From Laburnicola sp. R22_1 (lineage: Eukaryota > Ascomycota > Dothideomycetes > Pleosporales > Didymosphaeriaceae): a stretch of DNA of 64,000 nucleotides. Positions 12,075-23,748 of the stretch are shown here, one piece after another. The notes below the pieces were generated by a model. It saw nothing but the letters and a program-made list of their open reading frames with translations. It searched no databases and had not been told where the DNA came from. Both the position numbers and the translations under genes were made by a program. The stretch is taken from positions 2,232,001 to 2,296,000 of the forward strand of contig JACONQ010000016.1 of assembly GCA_014281115.1 (NCBI GenBank). The letters run 5' to 3'. Position 1 is the first letter of the stretch, and the number at the start of each line of letters is the position of its first letter.

Positions 12075-14206
12075 GCATTTGTCGTAGCTTCGCTCTGTTC
12101 ATACACCCGTCCCTGCGGAACAATCGTATATGCCGCGTATGAGCTCTCGTTGCAGCATCATCGCGGCTCAGTCTAAGATTGTTTACGGTCTTCTACGCAA
12201 GTATCCCTGCTGCAAGGATAATATTGCCTGGTTCAAATTTCCGAACCGTGTGGACGCCTCCTTTATGTTGGTGTGCTGGTAGTGGCTCTCGGCACAACGC
12301 CACGAACACCAGCACGGCTCCTAACGGAACGTGCAATTAGCAATGCACCGCAGGAGCGCGTGCTGCGATTCCATCAACATTTCAAAACCGGACACTACAG
12401 TGTGGTAACACTACTTTCATTTTCAGTAGCTCCATGCTTATTCTCTTTACGCTTCCCTTCCTGTTTTTTTCCTCACTCTTCATGGCTCCTCACGGCGATC
12501 AGCAATGGCGAGTTATACTTGTAATGTTCTAGTCCTAGTCTCTAGTACACTGACACCTGCACCACGCTTCCTATGCCGTTTCCCAACCTCGTACGACACA
12601 TTCTCTATACCTCTCTGTATTCCCTATCTCATCGGTTTTACTTTTACGAACTTTACGCTACGCCACGGCGAGCACGCACCACGCCCTTCCTATCCGCTCT
12701 CATCCCACCTTGGTTGGATGGGGTACATCGAGCGGATGGTTAGCCGTCCTGCAATCTCTTATGTCAACTTTTCCGGTCTCTTTTTTTTTGGTTTTTGCCA
12801 CGTTGATCTGATCGTCCCAAGGGACTGACTGACCTGACTGATTGTTATGGGAGGCTTTTGGGTGGCCTTCGAGTAGGGCGTTGGATTTGGGTTGGGTTGG
12901 GCGGGGGAAATGTAATTCGACGCCGGAAAAAGCAAGGCTTCCTTTTTTTTTTGTGGATGGGGTCTAGGGTCTTTGTGATGGTGGGGGGAGGCTGGCATAT
13001 CAGTCAGTGTAGATGAAGAATTTATATGTCCACTATGTGCGTTGGTGTGCGGATTGTGACTGTGTGGTGTGTGATGCCCGCAGGTGTGGGGTTGTTGAGG
13101 GTGTTGGTACGTCAGCTGAAAACCCAAGATCCCCAGGAGGCCAACAATTGGTAAATCCCATATGTATGCTATGCCATGCTATTCTATCCTCTTGCCTTGC
13201 CTTCCCATCGTCTCTAATCAAGCACCTACACCTACACCGCGCCACACCCAAGCGGAGTCCGAATCGAATCGAAGAAAAGTTGAACGTGCACTCGACGCCG
13301 CCCCTTCTCCTTCCCCCTCCTCCTACCACGTAGTGTCATATCATCATCATCAATCGTCTGTCCACATGCAGCAAGCCAAAACATCCCAGTATCCCAACGA
13401 GCCAACGAGCCAACGAGCGAGCGAGCGAGTGAGCGCGGACATAAGAAAAAGACCACCCCAGAACACCAAAAAAACGGCCTATCCCATTCCAAACAGGCGA
13501 TCGATATACCATAGCACCACAGGACATCACACTCCAAAGAAAGAAAACCCACACAAGCATGCATATACACGTTAAAAAAAAGAAGAAGAAAGAAGAAGAT
13601 ACAAAAAAAAGCAGTATAGTGTACCATTCCATTGCACGCCGCCGATTCGTGAGCTCAATCAGTCAATCAGTCAATCAAGCAGTCCGCCAGACCGACAGAG
13701 AAAAAGAGAAAAAGAGCCCAGTCATCCACAGGTCCGAGACAAGACAAGATAAGATAACTAAGTAATATCAAACAGACAAAAACCCCGAGAGAGCTTGCCA
13801 AACAAAAAAAGAAGAACAAAAGAAAAGGAAAAAAAAAACAGGACACTTGGGTGGGAGGGACCTGTCTTGTAGCAAAACAAAACAAAACAAATACAATGGG
13901 GTGGGGGGAAGGGTCATGGTCATACAAAGACAATGCAATGATGCTGGGAAGTGGTGTGTGTACCCAGCTGTGAGGGTATCCGCATGCTGAATATGCACAT
14001 GTAGCGCTGTCCATCAACATGTGAAGTCGTAAGATTCGGTACCCGCGTCTGTACGGCGGATGATGCGAATGTATAGCCCGGCCGGGCCATTGCACGGTAA
14101 CCGCCCGCCTACTCGTAAGACAGAATCCGCTTTCGAAGCCACCAGTGCATGCCAGGCTGAAAGCCCCGGAATTCCCTCAAAGCAAGCGTTAGCACCAGAC
14201 AAGCTA
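12075..14206. other. 2.1-kb low-complexity intergenic region
   Basis: Convergent 3' ends of the phosphatase and J-protein genes. The region contains A-rich runs at 13570-13620 and 13800-13850, a short GAGC run near 13418 and AGTCAATC repeats near 13660. No gene supported. Confidence 0.5.
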
Positions 14207-15991
14207 CTAGTACACAGACGTAGCGGATCGGCCAAACGATGGCTTCGCATACTCTCGGTCGTCGCGCCCGCTGCGTGCACCGGCGCTCCACCTGATATCG
14301 TCAGGCCCGATCTTGTGCGAGTACGACACCTCTTCCGGCGAGAAACTCGTCTGGCGTTTGGCATTCTCGCGTCGCACGTGATCCGAGTTGACCTCTCCGT
14401 AGAGGGGACGGCCGCGCTCCCCGCTACTTCGGATGTCGTTCGCGTTCAGGGTTGCCGAGCGCCCGAGTGGAGGCGGTGGGCCGGAGACCTTGGGCGCGGC
14501 GGTCGTGTATTTCGTTGCGGGTTCGGTGTGTCGATTCGGGCCCATGGGAGGTCGACTGAGTGGCGATGGGGAGCGGTGGCGTTGTCGCTCGGGTTCGCGT
14601 AGCACGGTGCGGTGGCCATTCGCCACTCCCACATCGTCGGCGGCTAGACTGACACCCCCGGAGGGGGTGTAGTAGTATCGCTTGGTGGAAGATGCGGGGG
14701 GCGGAATGGTTGGGTAGGCCTCTGGACTGCTGGCTTCGGAGTCGTGCGGAGTGACGGACTCACGCAGACCCGAGGCGCGAGTCGCAATCGGTTCTTTCCT
14801 GCGAGTTGACGGAGCTAGTGGCACGGAGGGCATTGTCTCGGAGCGACGGAAGCCGGGTGTAGGAGACGTCTCTGGGCGGCGGTGCTCGCGAGATGACTCA
14901 GTATATGATCGGTGGGGCACGGCACGCGGCACGTGGATCTCAGCGGGTGAAGACGATGAGTGTTTGAAGGAAGGCGCTTTTCGGTCGTCCTCCCAGTCAA
15001 CAATCTCGATGCCTTTCCGGTCGCGCCCTGGCGGCGAGTGGCGGTCTCCCCTGGGGCGAGCCGATGACCGGCGGACGACTTCTGGGCGATCTCGTCGAGT
15101 GCGGCTGTCACGGCTATCGTAGTAGTCGGGGCGGACGTCTCGTGATGAGTTTGTCCTGGCCGCCGAGGGGCGATCGGCTTCCACCTTGGAGCGGTGGATG
15201 TAGCGGACGGCGTCGTTGGCTTGGTCGCTGAGCTTCTGCTTGCGGTCGTATTCCTTGCGCTCATACTCCTTACGCTCGGATTCGTACGACCGTCGCTCGT
15301 CGGCTTTGCGTCGAGTGCGAGCCTCATCCTCGTCTCGTCTGCGGGCTTCCTCGCTGCGTCTCTTGTACTCGGCTTCGTAGCGTGTTTTCTCATCTCCCGA
15401 CGGCTCGCTGTCCCGCTCCCTCTCCGACACTACATGTCTGCGGTCGCGATCCCGCTCCTTGTCGCGCGACTTCTTATAGTCGGATCTCGTCCTGTCCGAA
15501 GACTCTTTGGTGGATTTGGTCGGGCTGACCTTCTCGCGGGAGCTGCGGGAGCTTTGCTTGGAGGGGTATGCTTCGTACGTGTCGTACTTGCTGCGCGACT
15601 CGTAGGACCGCGACGGCTTGTGCTCTTCGTACCGCGCCGGGCCATTGGCTGTGAAGCTCGCACCGGCAGGCGCCTGTGTGCGGACGTCGTAGCGGGCTGT
15701 CCGGACCTCGGGTGCACCGCTGCCTCCTTTCGCAGCCTTCTCTTTGCGGAGCGTCTCCAGCTTCACTTCGGCATCGTAGCGGGCGCGCCTCTCGTCGTCG
15801 CCGATGAGCTCGTACGCCTGCTGGATCTTGTGGAACTCCTCCTGCTTCTGCTTCTTCAGTGACTCATCCGTCACTTTGTCGGGGTGGCACTTGAGCGCCA
15901 GTTTCCGGTACGTTGACTTGATGGTCGCAGAGTCGACGTCCTTGGGAAGGCCCAGCGCCTGGTACGGGTCGGGGGGCAGCGGGGAATCCAT
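14207..15991 (-). CDS. J-domain (DnaJ/Hsp40) protein with long charged tail
   Basis: Type III (class C) J-domain co-chaperone, expected to stimulate an Hsp70 ATPase. The model has 594 residues in one exon. The J domain is at residues 9-75 (PYQALGLPKDVDSATIKSTY) with the HPD motif at 36-38. There is no G/F region and no zinc finger. The remainder is disordered and strongly charged: Arg/Asp/Glu/Lys-rich at about 150-330 (many RD, RE and KE pairs), then Ser/Pro/Arg-rich. Such RD/RS-rich tails are common in nuclear or splicing-linked J proteins, but location and client cannot be read from the sequence. The start at 15991 is just upstream of the J domain. No closer family is recognised. Confidence 0.88.
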   Translation of the reverse strand: MDSPLPPDPYQALGLPKDVDSATIKSTYRKLALKCHPDKVTDESLKKQKQEEFHKIQQAYELIGDDERRARYDAEVKLETLRKEKAAKGGSGAPEVRTARYDVRTQAPAGASFTANGPARYEEHKPSRSYESRSKYDTYEAYPSKQSSRSSREKVSPTKSTKESSDRTRSDYKKSRDKERDRDRRHVVSERERDSEPSGDEKTRYEAEYKRRSEEARRRDEDEARTRRKADERRSYESERKEYERKEYDRKQKLSDQANDAVRYIHRSKVEADRPSAARTNSSRDVRPDYYDSRDSRTRRDRPEVVRRSSARPRGDRHSPPGRDRKGIEIVDWEDDRKAPSFKHSSSSPAEIHVPRAVPHRSYTESSREHRRPETSPTPGFRRSETMPSVPLAPSTRRKEPIATRASGLRESVTPHDSEASSPEAYPTIPPPASSTKRYYYTPSGGVSLAADDVGVANGHRTVLREPERQRHRSPSPLSRPPMGPNRHTEPATKYTTAAPKVSGPPPPLGRSATLNANDIRSSGERGRPLYGEVNSDHVRRENAKRQTSFSPEEVSYSHKIGPDDIRWSAGARSGRDDREYAKPSFGRSATSVY

Positions 15992-17665
15992 GATGGGGGC
16001 GAGGCTGGTGTATGGGGAAGTCGCTGTCGATGTTATAAGGGGTGGGAGAGGTCCGTAGCTGCGTGCGGGATAATGCGGGTTCGAGATGTGGCGAATGCGT
16101 GTCCTGCCTTGGCTTCAGGAACCGTGGCAAGCGCAGGTGCTGCGGTCGTCAATGATGGGGGAATACGCGTCTGCAGTGTGGCGTCCTGGGAGGAGCGTGA
16201 GGTGCTGCAATCGCGTCGAGAGGTGGGTGGTCAGTCGGCTTGGGTGACGGCCGGCGCCGGGTGATGAGGAAAGTGCGTGCGTCGTCCGTCTCAAGGAAGG
16301 CCGTAGAATTCCGGGGCAAACGGCGCCGGGTGCGAATCAGGCGTGATTCAGCAGTGCTTGGGTTCTTCTGCAGCGCGAATGCGGCTGTGCACGCAGTGTT
16401 TCGTCTATCCCGCAGCTTTGTTATGGCAACCGTAGCGGGCGAGACAGGGCGGGTCGTTCTGGCGGTGAGTGACGTAGAGCCAACGGAGCCAGGCCAGACG
16501 CGCAGATTAGAAGCGGAAGCGGACAATCGAAGAATGGCTCGCAGAAGAAAGAAGAAGAGAAGAATGCGGGCAGTGTGCGACGCTGGAAATGGAGGCACAA
16601 TGTGTCGGGAGATGGATGGCGGCCAAATGGCGCTGCAGTTGCTCACTCGACGCTGCTGCTACCTACCTACGGCTCTCTCACCTGCATTATTATTGCTTCA
16701 GCCAATGCCAGTCAGCACTGCGCCATAACTCTATCGATGCGAGGTAGTCATCAGGTAGTCAGTTGCCAGCGCCGGGGCTGGCCAGTCACACTGTCGTGCA
16801 CCACCGTCGACCCACGCCTCGTCCTCTGCCAGACCACTACCGCACTGCCAGACGGGGCTCTCCAAGGCCTGAGCGCCCCTCCACTTCATCACGCAGGCCG
16901 ATTACGAGACCTGCAGCCGGCACGCTGCGCCGCGCACGCAGCGGCTACAAACACAGGCCCAATCATTCCGCGGGGCGGCCACATGGAGCGTTTTGGGACC
17001 TGGCGCTGCGCACGCCGCCATAGGCAGCTTGACTCTCGCCTGCAGCGCCCCAGAAGCCCGAACAGGCATTCCACCAGTCGCCGATTCACCACGCCTGTCC
17101 AATGGTACATGGACGCCTCGCTTGGAGAGACACTTGGCCCGGCGTGACCAACAGAGGGCCAGGGCTGGCGGAAAAGCACAACCACCCAGACGCTTCTCCC
17201 TCCTCGCAGCCTCCCTCCGGTTGCCCTGATCGCCCTCACACGACGTCCTCCCGCCGTACCGCGACAGCGGAGCGCGAGCAGCAACGAGCGCTCCGTCACG
17301 GGGACCTGCGGGGCGATGCCGGGTCCAGCCTGATCCAGAGAATTGCCTGACACGCCGGCGGTTGCATCGCCAGGCAGACAGTTTTCCAGCTCGATCCGTC
17401 CCGGATGACAAGCGTTAGAGCAGCCTAGTCGGCAGTAGACCGACATCGCCGCCCGCCTGAGTGGACGATGCGGGGACAGCGCCCACTACTGGAAGCGGGG
17501 CAGCATTCATCCCAACACCACCGCCGCCCTCCTACGTGTGAGGGCTTGATTGATGAGCGTATATCGAGCCAAGTCTGTTGACCAAGACAAAGTCCGATGC
17601 CGACGGGCACATGTACAGAGGACAACACAGATCGCCCCAAACATCTGGGCTCGCAAGCCGCGACA
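15992..17665. other. Intergenic gap with no supported gene
   Basis: 1.7 kb between two minus-strand genes. Several overlapping open frames occur on both strands, but none shows a recognisable domain or consistent coding signal. The left part should be the J-protein promoter. Confidence 0.4.
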
Positions 17666-18917
17666 TCATTTTGCATGGCCCTCCACGCTCCAGACAGGCA
17701 GATCGACGTCAACTACGATGGGCTTGTTGAACGTCTTCGACCTGCTGGAGAGACGTGGGCCCAAGAAGGCTGCATTTACCATGACCGTCTCCCTCCGCCC
17801 AACGGCCTCCCCGTCACGTTCATGCCCAAGTCTGGTCTCGCTTGAGCGGACACCTCGGTCATACTCGACCATGCACCCCGCCATCACCTTTTCTGTTGCC
17901 CTTATCTCGTCGTCTCCGCCTTTCTCAAGCGCTGAGGTTGATTTAATGTCGGAAGGCAGACGGGCGCCAGGCACAGCAACATCCCGCGGCTGGCCCCCAT
18001 CGAGGCCTTCGCCCTGGATTAACACTTCGGGAATATAGGTCTGACGTGTCAGCCTGCTGCGGTTGTCCAAAGAACGCCCTCCTTTGGCCGTCAAATTGAC
18101 CAGTGATTGTTTGTTGTTCTCTGCGCCCGGGTCCTTCCATATCTCCACGTCCTCCGCAAGGCATCCATGTTCCGGGGCCTGGAGGTTCCACCGCACCCGT
18201 TCCACACCATGTGCTTCGTGAATGTGCCCGAAGACAGACAGCATTGGCCGGACGCGATGGAGGGCGTGGAGGAGAGCCTCGCAACCTGTTCTGTCGTCAT
18301 TTGTAGCCGCATCGCAGTGCCCCCGGGGCGGGGTATGTGTAACCACGATGTCAGCGTCGAAGGGAATCGCATCCCACAGTTTTGCAGCCTCCTCAGCTTC
18401 GTACTGGAAAGCCCAGTTCGCGACTTTCTGTGTACAGGGGCTGCCATATATCTTGAAGGAGGTGTGCGGCCCTTTCGGCGCACGCAAGTAGATGGTTGCA
18501 GCTTCATTCTCCAGATACGTGATCGACGTCGAGTCAGTGAACAGCCTGCGATTCTCATCGGGATCCTGGGGGTGGGGCCACTTCCACGATGAACCGTTCG
18601 CCTTGTAGAAGGGCGCGTCGAGCGTGAGGTCGTGGTTCCCTAAACCGGATGAGCCAACACCCCAGCATCGAAGCAGCAGCCCCACGCTAAGATATATACA
18701 TACCCGCGATGACGATCTTGGCCTCGAAATCAGCCTTCTCGAGCCATTCCACCGTCTTCGTCAACTCTGAGTAACTTCCTTGGTTGGTCAGGTCGCCCGC
18801 GTGAATCAGCACGTCGCCCAGGGGTAGCTTGGGCGTCTGGCCGTGCGTATCGGAGATGCAGACTATACGTGTCTTGCGCGTCTGCCGGGGCGGAGATGGT
18901 GTAGTCATGCCTGACAT
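17666..18917 (-). CDS. Calcineurin-like metallophosphoesterase
   Basis: Binuclear-metal phosphoesterase of the calcineurin-like superfamily, close to the MPPED1/239-type group. Exon 1 is 18917-18704 and exon 2 is 18639-17666; the 64-nt intron (donor GTATGT, acceptor TTTAG) rejoins the Gly of GNHD in frame, giving about 395 residues. The metal motifs appear in order: SDTHG (D-x-H), GDLTNQG (GD), GNHDLT (GNHD), VTHTPPRGHCD, and GHIHEAHGVER (GH-x-H). Every expected metal ligand is present. The substrate is unknown; in this family annotation often says Ser/Thr phosphatase without evidence. Alternative starts are M1 (18917) and M4 (18908). The C-terminal ~110 residues beyond the fold are not conserved in my recollection. 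Confidence 0.88.
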
Positions 18918-19387
18918 ATCTGCTGGGCTATGAGTCTTGCTGTAGGGCTAATGTTAATTGAGATAGGGAAGTCTCACTTACACTTACGCTACAAAGTAGG
19001 TTTAGTCTCCTGGTAGGCTGCATCAGTCATGCCTCGCAAGCTTCCCCGTCTTAAGATTCTCTCTGCGAGAATTAAAGATGGAGTCGTAATGCTTTCCGAT
19101 GCGTACGTACTACGACTGCGACCAACCTGCGCTCAGCCTCGGTTCGTCATCCCCGAAAGAAAACTCTTTCCGCGTCAGACGTGCGTACGTACCTGCGCCA
19201 CAACCACAACGCCACACCCATCTGGTAAGGGAGTCTAGCCCAACCGAGGCACCGCACCGCATCTTCCCCCGCCCGCCAGGATACCCTTCGCCCATGGCTT
19301 CCATTACACCACGACAGCGCATACATGCTGCATAGATGGTTCTAGGCTCGCGCTGGGGAAGTTTCTGTATGTCGCGACCGCTACTTC

Positions 19388-19459
19388 GATAACGGTACAT
19401 ATTACCAGTAACCGGTCGTGGAGGATAACGGTACATATTACCGGTAACGGGTCGTGGAG
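19388..19459. repeat. Tandem pair of a 36-bp unit
   Basis: Two adjacent copies, 19388-19423 and 19424-19459, both beginning GATAACGGTACATATTACC and both ending GTCGTGGAG. They differ at two positions. The 3' half of each is partly palindromic around GGTAAC/ACCGGT. Confidence 0.85.
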
Positions 19460-19620
19460 GTCGGGAAATATCTCACTATTGACCCGGATGCAGATCAAAA
19501 CCTCTACTATTGGTACCGTTGGCTGCGACTGATTGCTGTGGGTTGTGGAAGCGTGGATGAGAACACTGCAGTGAGGATGGGGTTGGCTCCCCGTTGTGGA
19601 GAGTTAAGGGAATAATAGAA

Positions 19621-19741
19621 GATAAGTGGTGTTTTCTGACTTATCTCTACTCTATTATCATCACTTATCGTCTAGAACTGTAGGAGAATTATGGACGATA
19701 AGTCGTGTTTTTCGACCTGTCTCGATTGTCCCAACTTATCG
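19621..19741. repeat. Two imperfect repeats bounded by GATAAGT ... ACTTATC
   Basis: Copy 1 (19621-19670) and copy 2 (19697-19741) each start GATAAGT, continue with a GTGTTTT-type core and end in ACTTATCG, so each unit has short inverted ends. GATA is the core site of fungal GATA factors; the repeat could also be a remnant of a small inverted-repeat element. Confidence 0.6.
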
Positions 19742-20229
19742 ATTTTTCTTCCCGGATTATAAACATTATGCACTTAATTAACTGCAAAAGGGTTCGGTGT
19801 CTTTCTGCACCCTCTGTGGTAGCTGGTGCTGACTTTGTAAGCATATATCTTGGCGTCAGCACTTGAAAGACGAATTCCTTCATGGGGGCCGCTCACCCAG
19901 CTTCGCCACGGCCACGTTCGCAGGCGTTCCATCGCGCAAAATCTCACCACAGGTGTGTACCTAGGTACGCGCGTAAGGCTGTGACGTCCCTTTGGTTGGA
20001 CATTTCGTCTATTCAGCGCTGTGGCGCAGGTTCTATGAGTTCGTACAACAACAACAACTGAGATTTACAAGACTGCTTTCAGGGGAAGTGTATGTGTTGA
20101 CCGTGCGTACAGTTTCGTGAAATTATTATATATACTGCTCACCCACATCGTAACAATGCTACACTAGACTCGTTGTATTAATCATTTGTCATTAGCTGTC
20201 TTTCTTATACATTAGTTGGACAATTTGAC

Positions 20230-21822
20230 GGGCTCGCTATTCACACCCGCACATATTGCCCTCCGCCAGGCGCATCCCTTCCACCACCCACCATCCCCAC
20301 CATAGAAAACCTCAGTTTTGATGTCTTCCCGGATACTACATCATTTCTCGCTCAAGTCCAAGGCGAATCATGGTACTCGACCACTACATTCGCCGTCCAA
20401 GCGTGTATCGGTGGAACGACAGTCTTCAAGCACGCTTCCTATCGCACAACCAACGGCTTAGAAGTACCGAACGGAAACGTATCTGCGCTGTTTGGGAAGC
20501 AGACCCGCATTGCTAGTGTTACAAAAGCGTTCACTGTGCTGGCGGTGCTGTTGAGCTCGGATTTGATGGGATGGCACGACAGTATTACTAGTTTGTGCCT
20601 GGGCTGGATAAAGCGGGTTATGAAGATGTGACTATTGCGGCTTTGTCGAGCGAGACGAGTGGGCTTGGGACATGGGTATGTGGATCCTTCTATCATCTCA
20701 TCCATGGAAGTCTCTTTAGACAGAAAGCTAACCACGCAACAGGGCTATACCGCCGACATCAGCCTCCTACCCATCAAGCCCGAAACACTCGGCCTGCCCA
20801 CCGTAAATGAAACCCTTCCCAACTGCGATCTCTTCCCTGGCGGCCGCATCTGCACGCCCGAAGAACTCGCCATGTACAACAACGCAAAATACACCCCCCG
20901 GTCCCCAAGCTCAGTCCCCTTGTATTCCAACATAGCCTACAACCTCCTCGGCACCGCCCTCTCCTCCGTCCACAAGAAACCCTACCAGCAACTCATGCAA
21001 GACCTCGTCTTCAAACCAAACGGCATGACGCACACCAGCTTCACAACCCCAAACGACACCGCCACCGCGATCCTCCCCGCAAACGACGAAGCCTGGTTCG
21101 CCGCGCCCTTCGGCAACTACGACCCCTCCAGCGGCATCTGGAGCACGCCCAACGACCTCTTCGCGTGGACCCAAGCCCTCCTCTCCCACAAACTGCCCCC
21201 GCGCGCACCCGCGTCTGGTTGCAGCCCTTGTCGTCGCTCCCCTCCCTCCACCAACTCGTCGGCGCCCCTTGGGAGATCTTCCGCCCCGCCGACCTCAACA
21301 TCGCCGCCCCGCGCCCCATCACCGTCATCACAAGCCTACAGCATCACCGTGCCCGAATTCAACATCGCCATCGCCATCACATCCGCAGGCAACGATGCCG
21401 CCCCCGCGCTCCAGGCGCTCCTCCCCGCTGTGACGAAACCCCTCGTCGCGTACGCCGACCAGCAGGCCCGCTCACAAGCGCGGCGCAAATACACAGGCAC
21501 ATATAGCTCCTCGGATGCCACCAATTCCAATTCCAGCTTCGTCGTCGCCATGGACGACGGGCCTGGTCTGTCACTCTCCGCTTTTACCATCAACGGGGTC
21601 GACGTGCTTGCGGCTTTGGCGCGGGTGCAGGGCATTAGCGCCGCGGTCCCGACGGCGCGACTGTATCCGACGGATGAGGACGCGTTTGGGGAGCGCGGCT
21701 GGGAGAGGTGGAATGTCCTCTGGGACAGGGAGATTGTGGGCGATGGTGGGTTCGCGGAGATGCAGTGTGCGAGTTGGAATTGGGGGGATGGGGGGAAGGT
21801 ATTTGGGGGTTGCGCTAGATAG
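20230..21822 (+). pseudogene. Beta-lactamase/transpeptidase-like serine hydrolase, frameshifted
   Basis: Member of the serine beta-lactamase-like (class C/LACTB-like) family of fungal secreted hydrolases. Motifs survive: the S-x-x-K tetrad as ASVTKAF near 20517 and the Y-x-N as LYSNIAYNLLG near 20925. A 67-nt intron (about 20675-20742, GTATGT ... CAACAG) joins SGLGTW to GYTADISLLP. Three breaks spoil the frame. Near 20591 one base seems lost (HDSIT then FVPGLDKAGYED in the next frame). Near 21200 the frame shifts again (TRVWLQPLSSLPSLHQLVGA is in +1). Near 21335 it returns to frame (AYSITVPEFNIAIAI). No in-frame ATG or signal peptide is visible upstream of 20230. Sequencing error could explain one break but hardly all of them plus the missing start. 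Confidence 0.75.
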
Positions 21823-22682
21823 TGTGGAGTTTTTGGTTGGGGAGGGGGGAAGGGTGAGTGGGGTGGAAGTGGTGGGGGGTGGAGGATGAGGTTGGGGAAG
21901 GTGGTTTAGAGTGCTATTTTTTTTTGGGCCTGTTGGGGGTAACAAGAGGGAATGATGGACGACGAATCGGAGAACACGACTTCTCCCAAACTTTGCGCCT
22001 CCACCGGCAAAAACATGTTGGTTGTAACGCTTGGATTGCTTGTAGCTTACACTAACATTGACGAGTTAAACACCACACATACAACTACTTTCCCACCCGC
22101 CACATGTCTACCTTCCTATTAAACCCGTATGCATGACCACTCGCCCACCCCCAAGCCAATAAGACCCCACAGCCAAGAAAAGGCAAACAGCTCGCAAAAC
22201 ACCATCCCAAACCCACCGACTAAAAGCCAATCATTCAACCACTTCCGAAGTCTTCAGCGCGACCTTACAAAGCAAAGGGTACTCGGTTTTATTGGCGCCC
22301 GCGTTGTCAGCTCCTGTTTCTCGCCGCGGTGTAACACACAGCAGAGGTTGAGAAGAAGCGTCGAGGACCACCGCACCCCGCCGGAGCTGAGAGCAGCCTT
22401 TGTGTGTTTTCAGCCTGGCTTTGATGTTGAATGGGAAGTCTTGGTATCGCTTTACTTGTTTGCTCCTCGTAACCGTACAACTAAGTTTATTCATCACCTA
22501 CCATACGCACCTCACCTACCTACCCATCGCTCACCCACCCCGCCTGCCTCTCCCCTCCAACCCCTCCTCTCCACCCCCTCCCAGGTACCCCACCCCACCC
22601 CTTCTTCACACCCCACCAAACTAACAACCCACAAGCCCTCTCCCTCCCTCCAACCTCACCACCCACTCAACCATCCTCCACA

Positions 22683-23177
22683 ATGCCCCTCTGCGCCCCC
22701 TGCGACGACACGGGCGTCGTCTACTGGCGCTTCATCGCCTGCGTCTGCAACAGCACGCCGACGCTTTCGAATAACCAGACTGCGTGCGGGCGCTGCGTGC
22801 AGAGTCCGGGGTGGAATAAGGTTACGGTGGTGCAAGGGAGGGCGTGTCCGGCGTGTCGACGGGGGTAAGTTGGGGGGATCCTAGGATTTGGTGTAGTGTT
22901 AGGATGTTGTTGTGGGGAGGGAGGGGTTTTGGGGGGTTATTTTCTGCGATCATTTTGGAGCCTTGTAGCACACAGACATACGCAACGAACGACTCGTCGG
23001 GTAAAGCACAAAGCAGAGAAAGCGGAAAGTGGAAATCAGGTATACCATTCAGAATCTCTCCAGTCGTGCCGAGGGCTTCCACGTCCGGTTCCGATGACTC
23101 GCTTTTCACATGGAAGAATTTCACATCTCCCATCTTCTGCCCTTTCCCTCCCCCCCGCTCCTCCACTCCTTCTCTGA
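22683..23177 (+). CDS. Small Cys-rich (zinc-binding-like) protein, two-exon model
   Basis: Exon 1 (22683-22864) encodes MPLCAPCDDTGVVYWRFIAC and continues with CVC, CGRC and CPAC pairs, a spacing that suggests one or two zinc sites. The exon runs into a perfect donor, GTAAGT at 22865, which overlaps the in-frame TAA. Two acceptors are possible: CACACAG at 22975 gives a basic continuation HTQRTTRRVKHKAEKAE and a 127-residue protein ending at 23177; TTGTAG at 22968 gives a different C-terminus ending at 23200. The first seems better because of its basic tail. The leader is pyrimidine-rich (22500-22682), as in expressed fungal genes. The family is not recognised with certainty and no function is proposed. 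Confidence 0.5.
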
Positions 23178-23748
23178 CCCTGATGCCGAAACTCAAATGA
23201 ACATCATGTCTCGCCCACACTCCGATACCTCCATCCCGTCAAAAATGGCAAAGGAATCCAGCACAGCGCCCACGAAATACAAAAACGCAGTGTAGAAAAA
23301 AAGCAACCAAAAAGACAATTTTAGACTGCAGTGGAGAAAAAAAGGGTACTAACCTGTATAATACACAAAATCGAATTGAGGTGCCGGAGGCGGTAGCATG
23401 ACTGTTCGGAGGATATCGTAGAGCGCGACTCGGGACGTAAAAGGTCGATTTGGATTGAGAGAACGGGGGACATGCTGTCGGTCTTTGATGCTGGATGGTC
23501 GGGAATGTGGCTTGGATGCATCTGCGGTGATGTTGATCGGCTTGTCCGTAGACTTGTGCATCAATTGGAGTCGCCACGACTTGTCGAGATTAGCACGAGG
23601 TTAGTTCTGCACCGGCAGGGTTCTCCTCCAGTTTGTCCAGTCTGATCTGACTGACAGCGACGAAGCAAAGGCGAGGTGCAAACGAAGAGTCAAAGGGTGG
23701 GGCAAACGAAAAGGCAAAGGGCGGATGCAAACGAGGAAAAGAACCAAC

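Larger units (their letters stand above)
18918..20229. other. Intergenic region with two small repeat groups
   Basis: No gene supported. The region carries the 36-bp tandem pair and the GATAAGT-bounded repeats listed separately. A TATA-like ATTATTATATATAC at about 20122-20135 sits upstream of the beta-lactamase-like pseudogene. Confidence 0.45.

Noticed and set aside
14060..14602. 180-codon plus-strand frame over the J-protein 3' end
   Set aside because: It is antisense to the clear J-domain protein and has no domain; a shadow of GC-rich coding sequence.
22129..22884. 251-codon plus-strand frame
   Set aside because: Mostly translated pyrimidine-rich leader and then the wrong frame of the Cys-rich exon.
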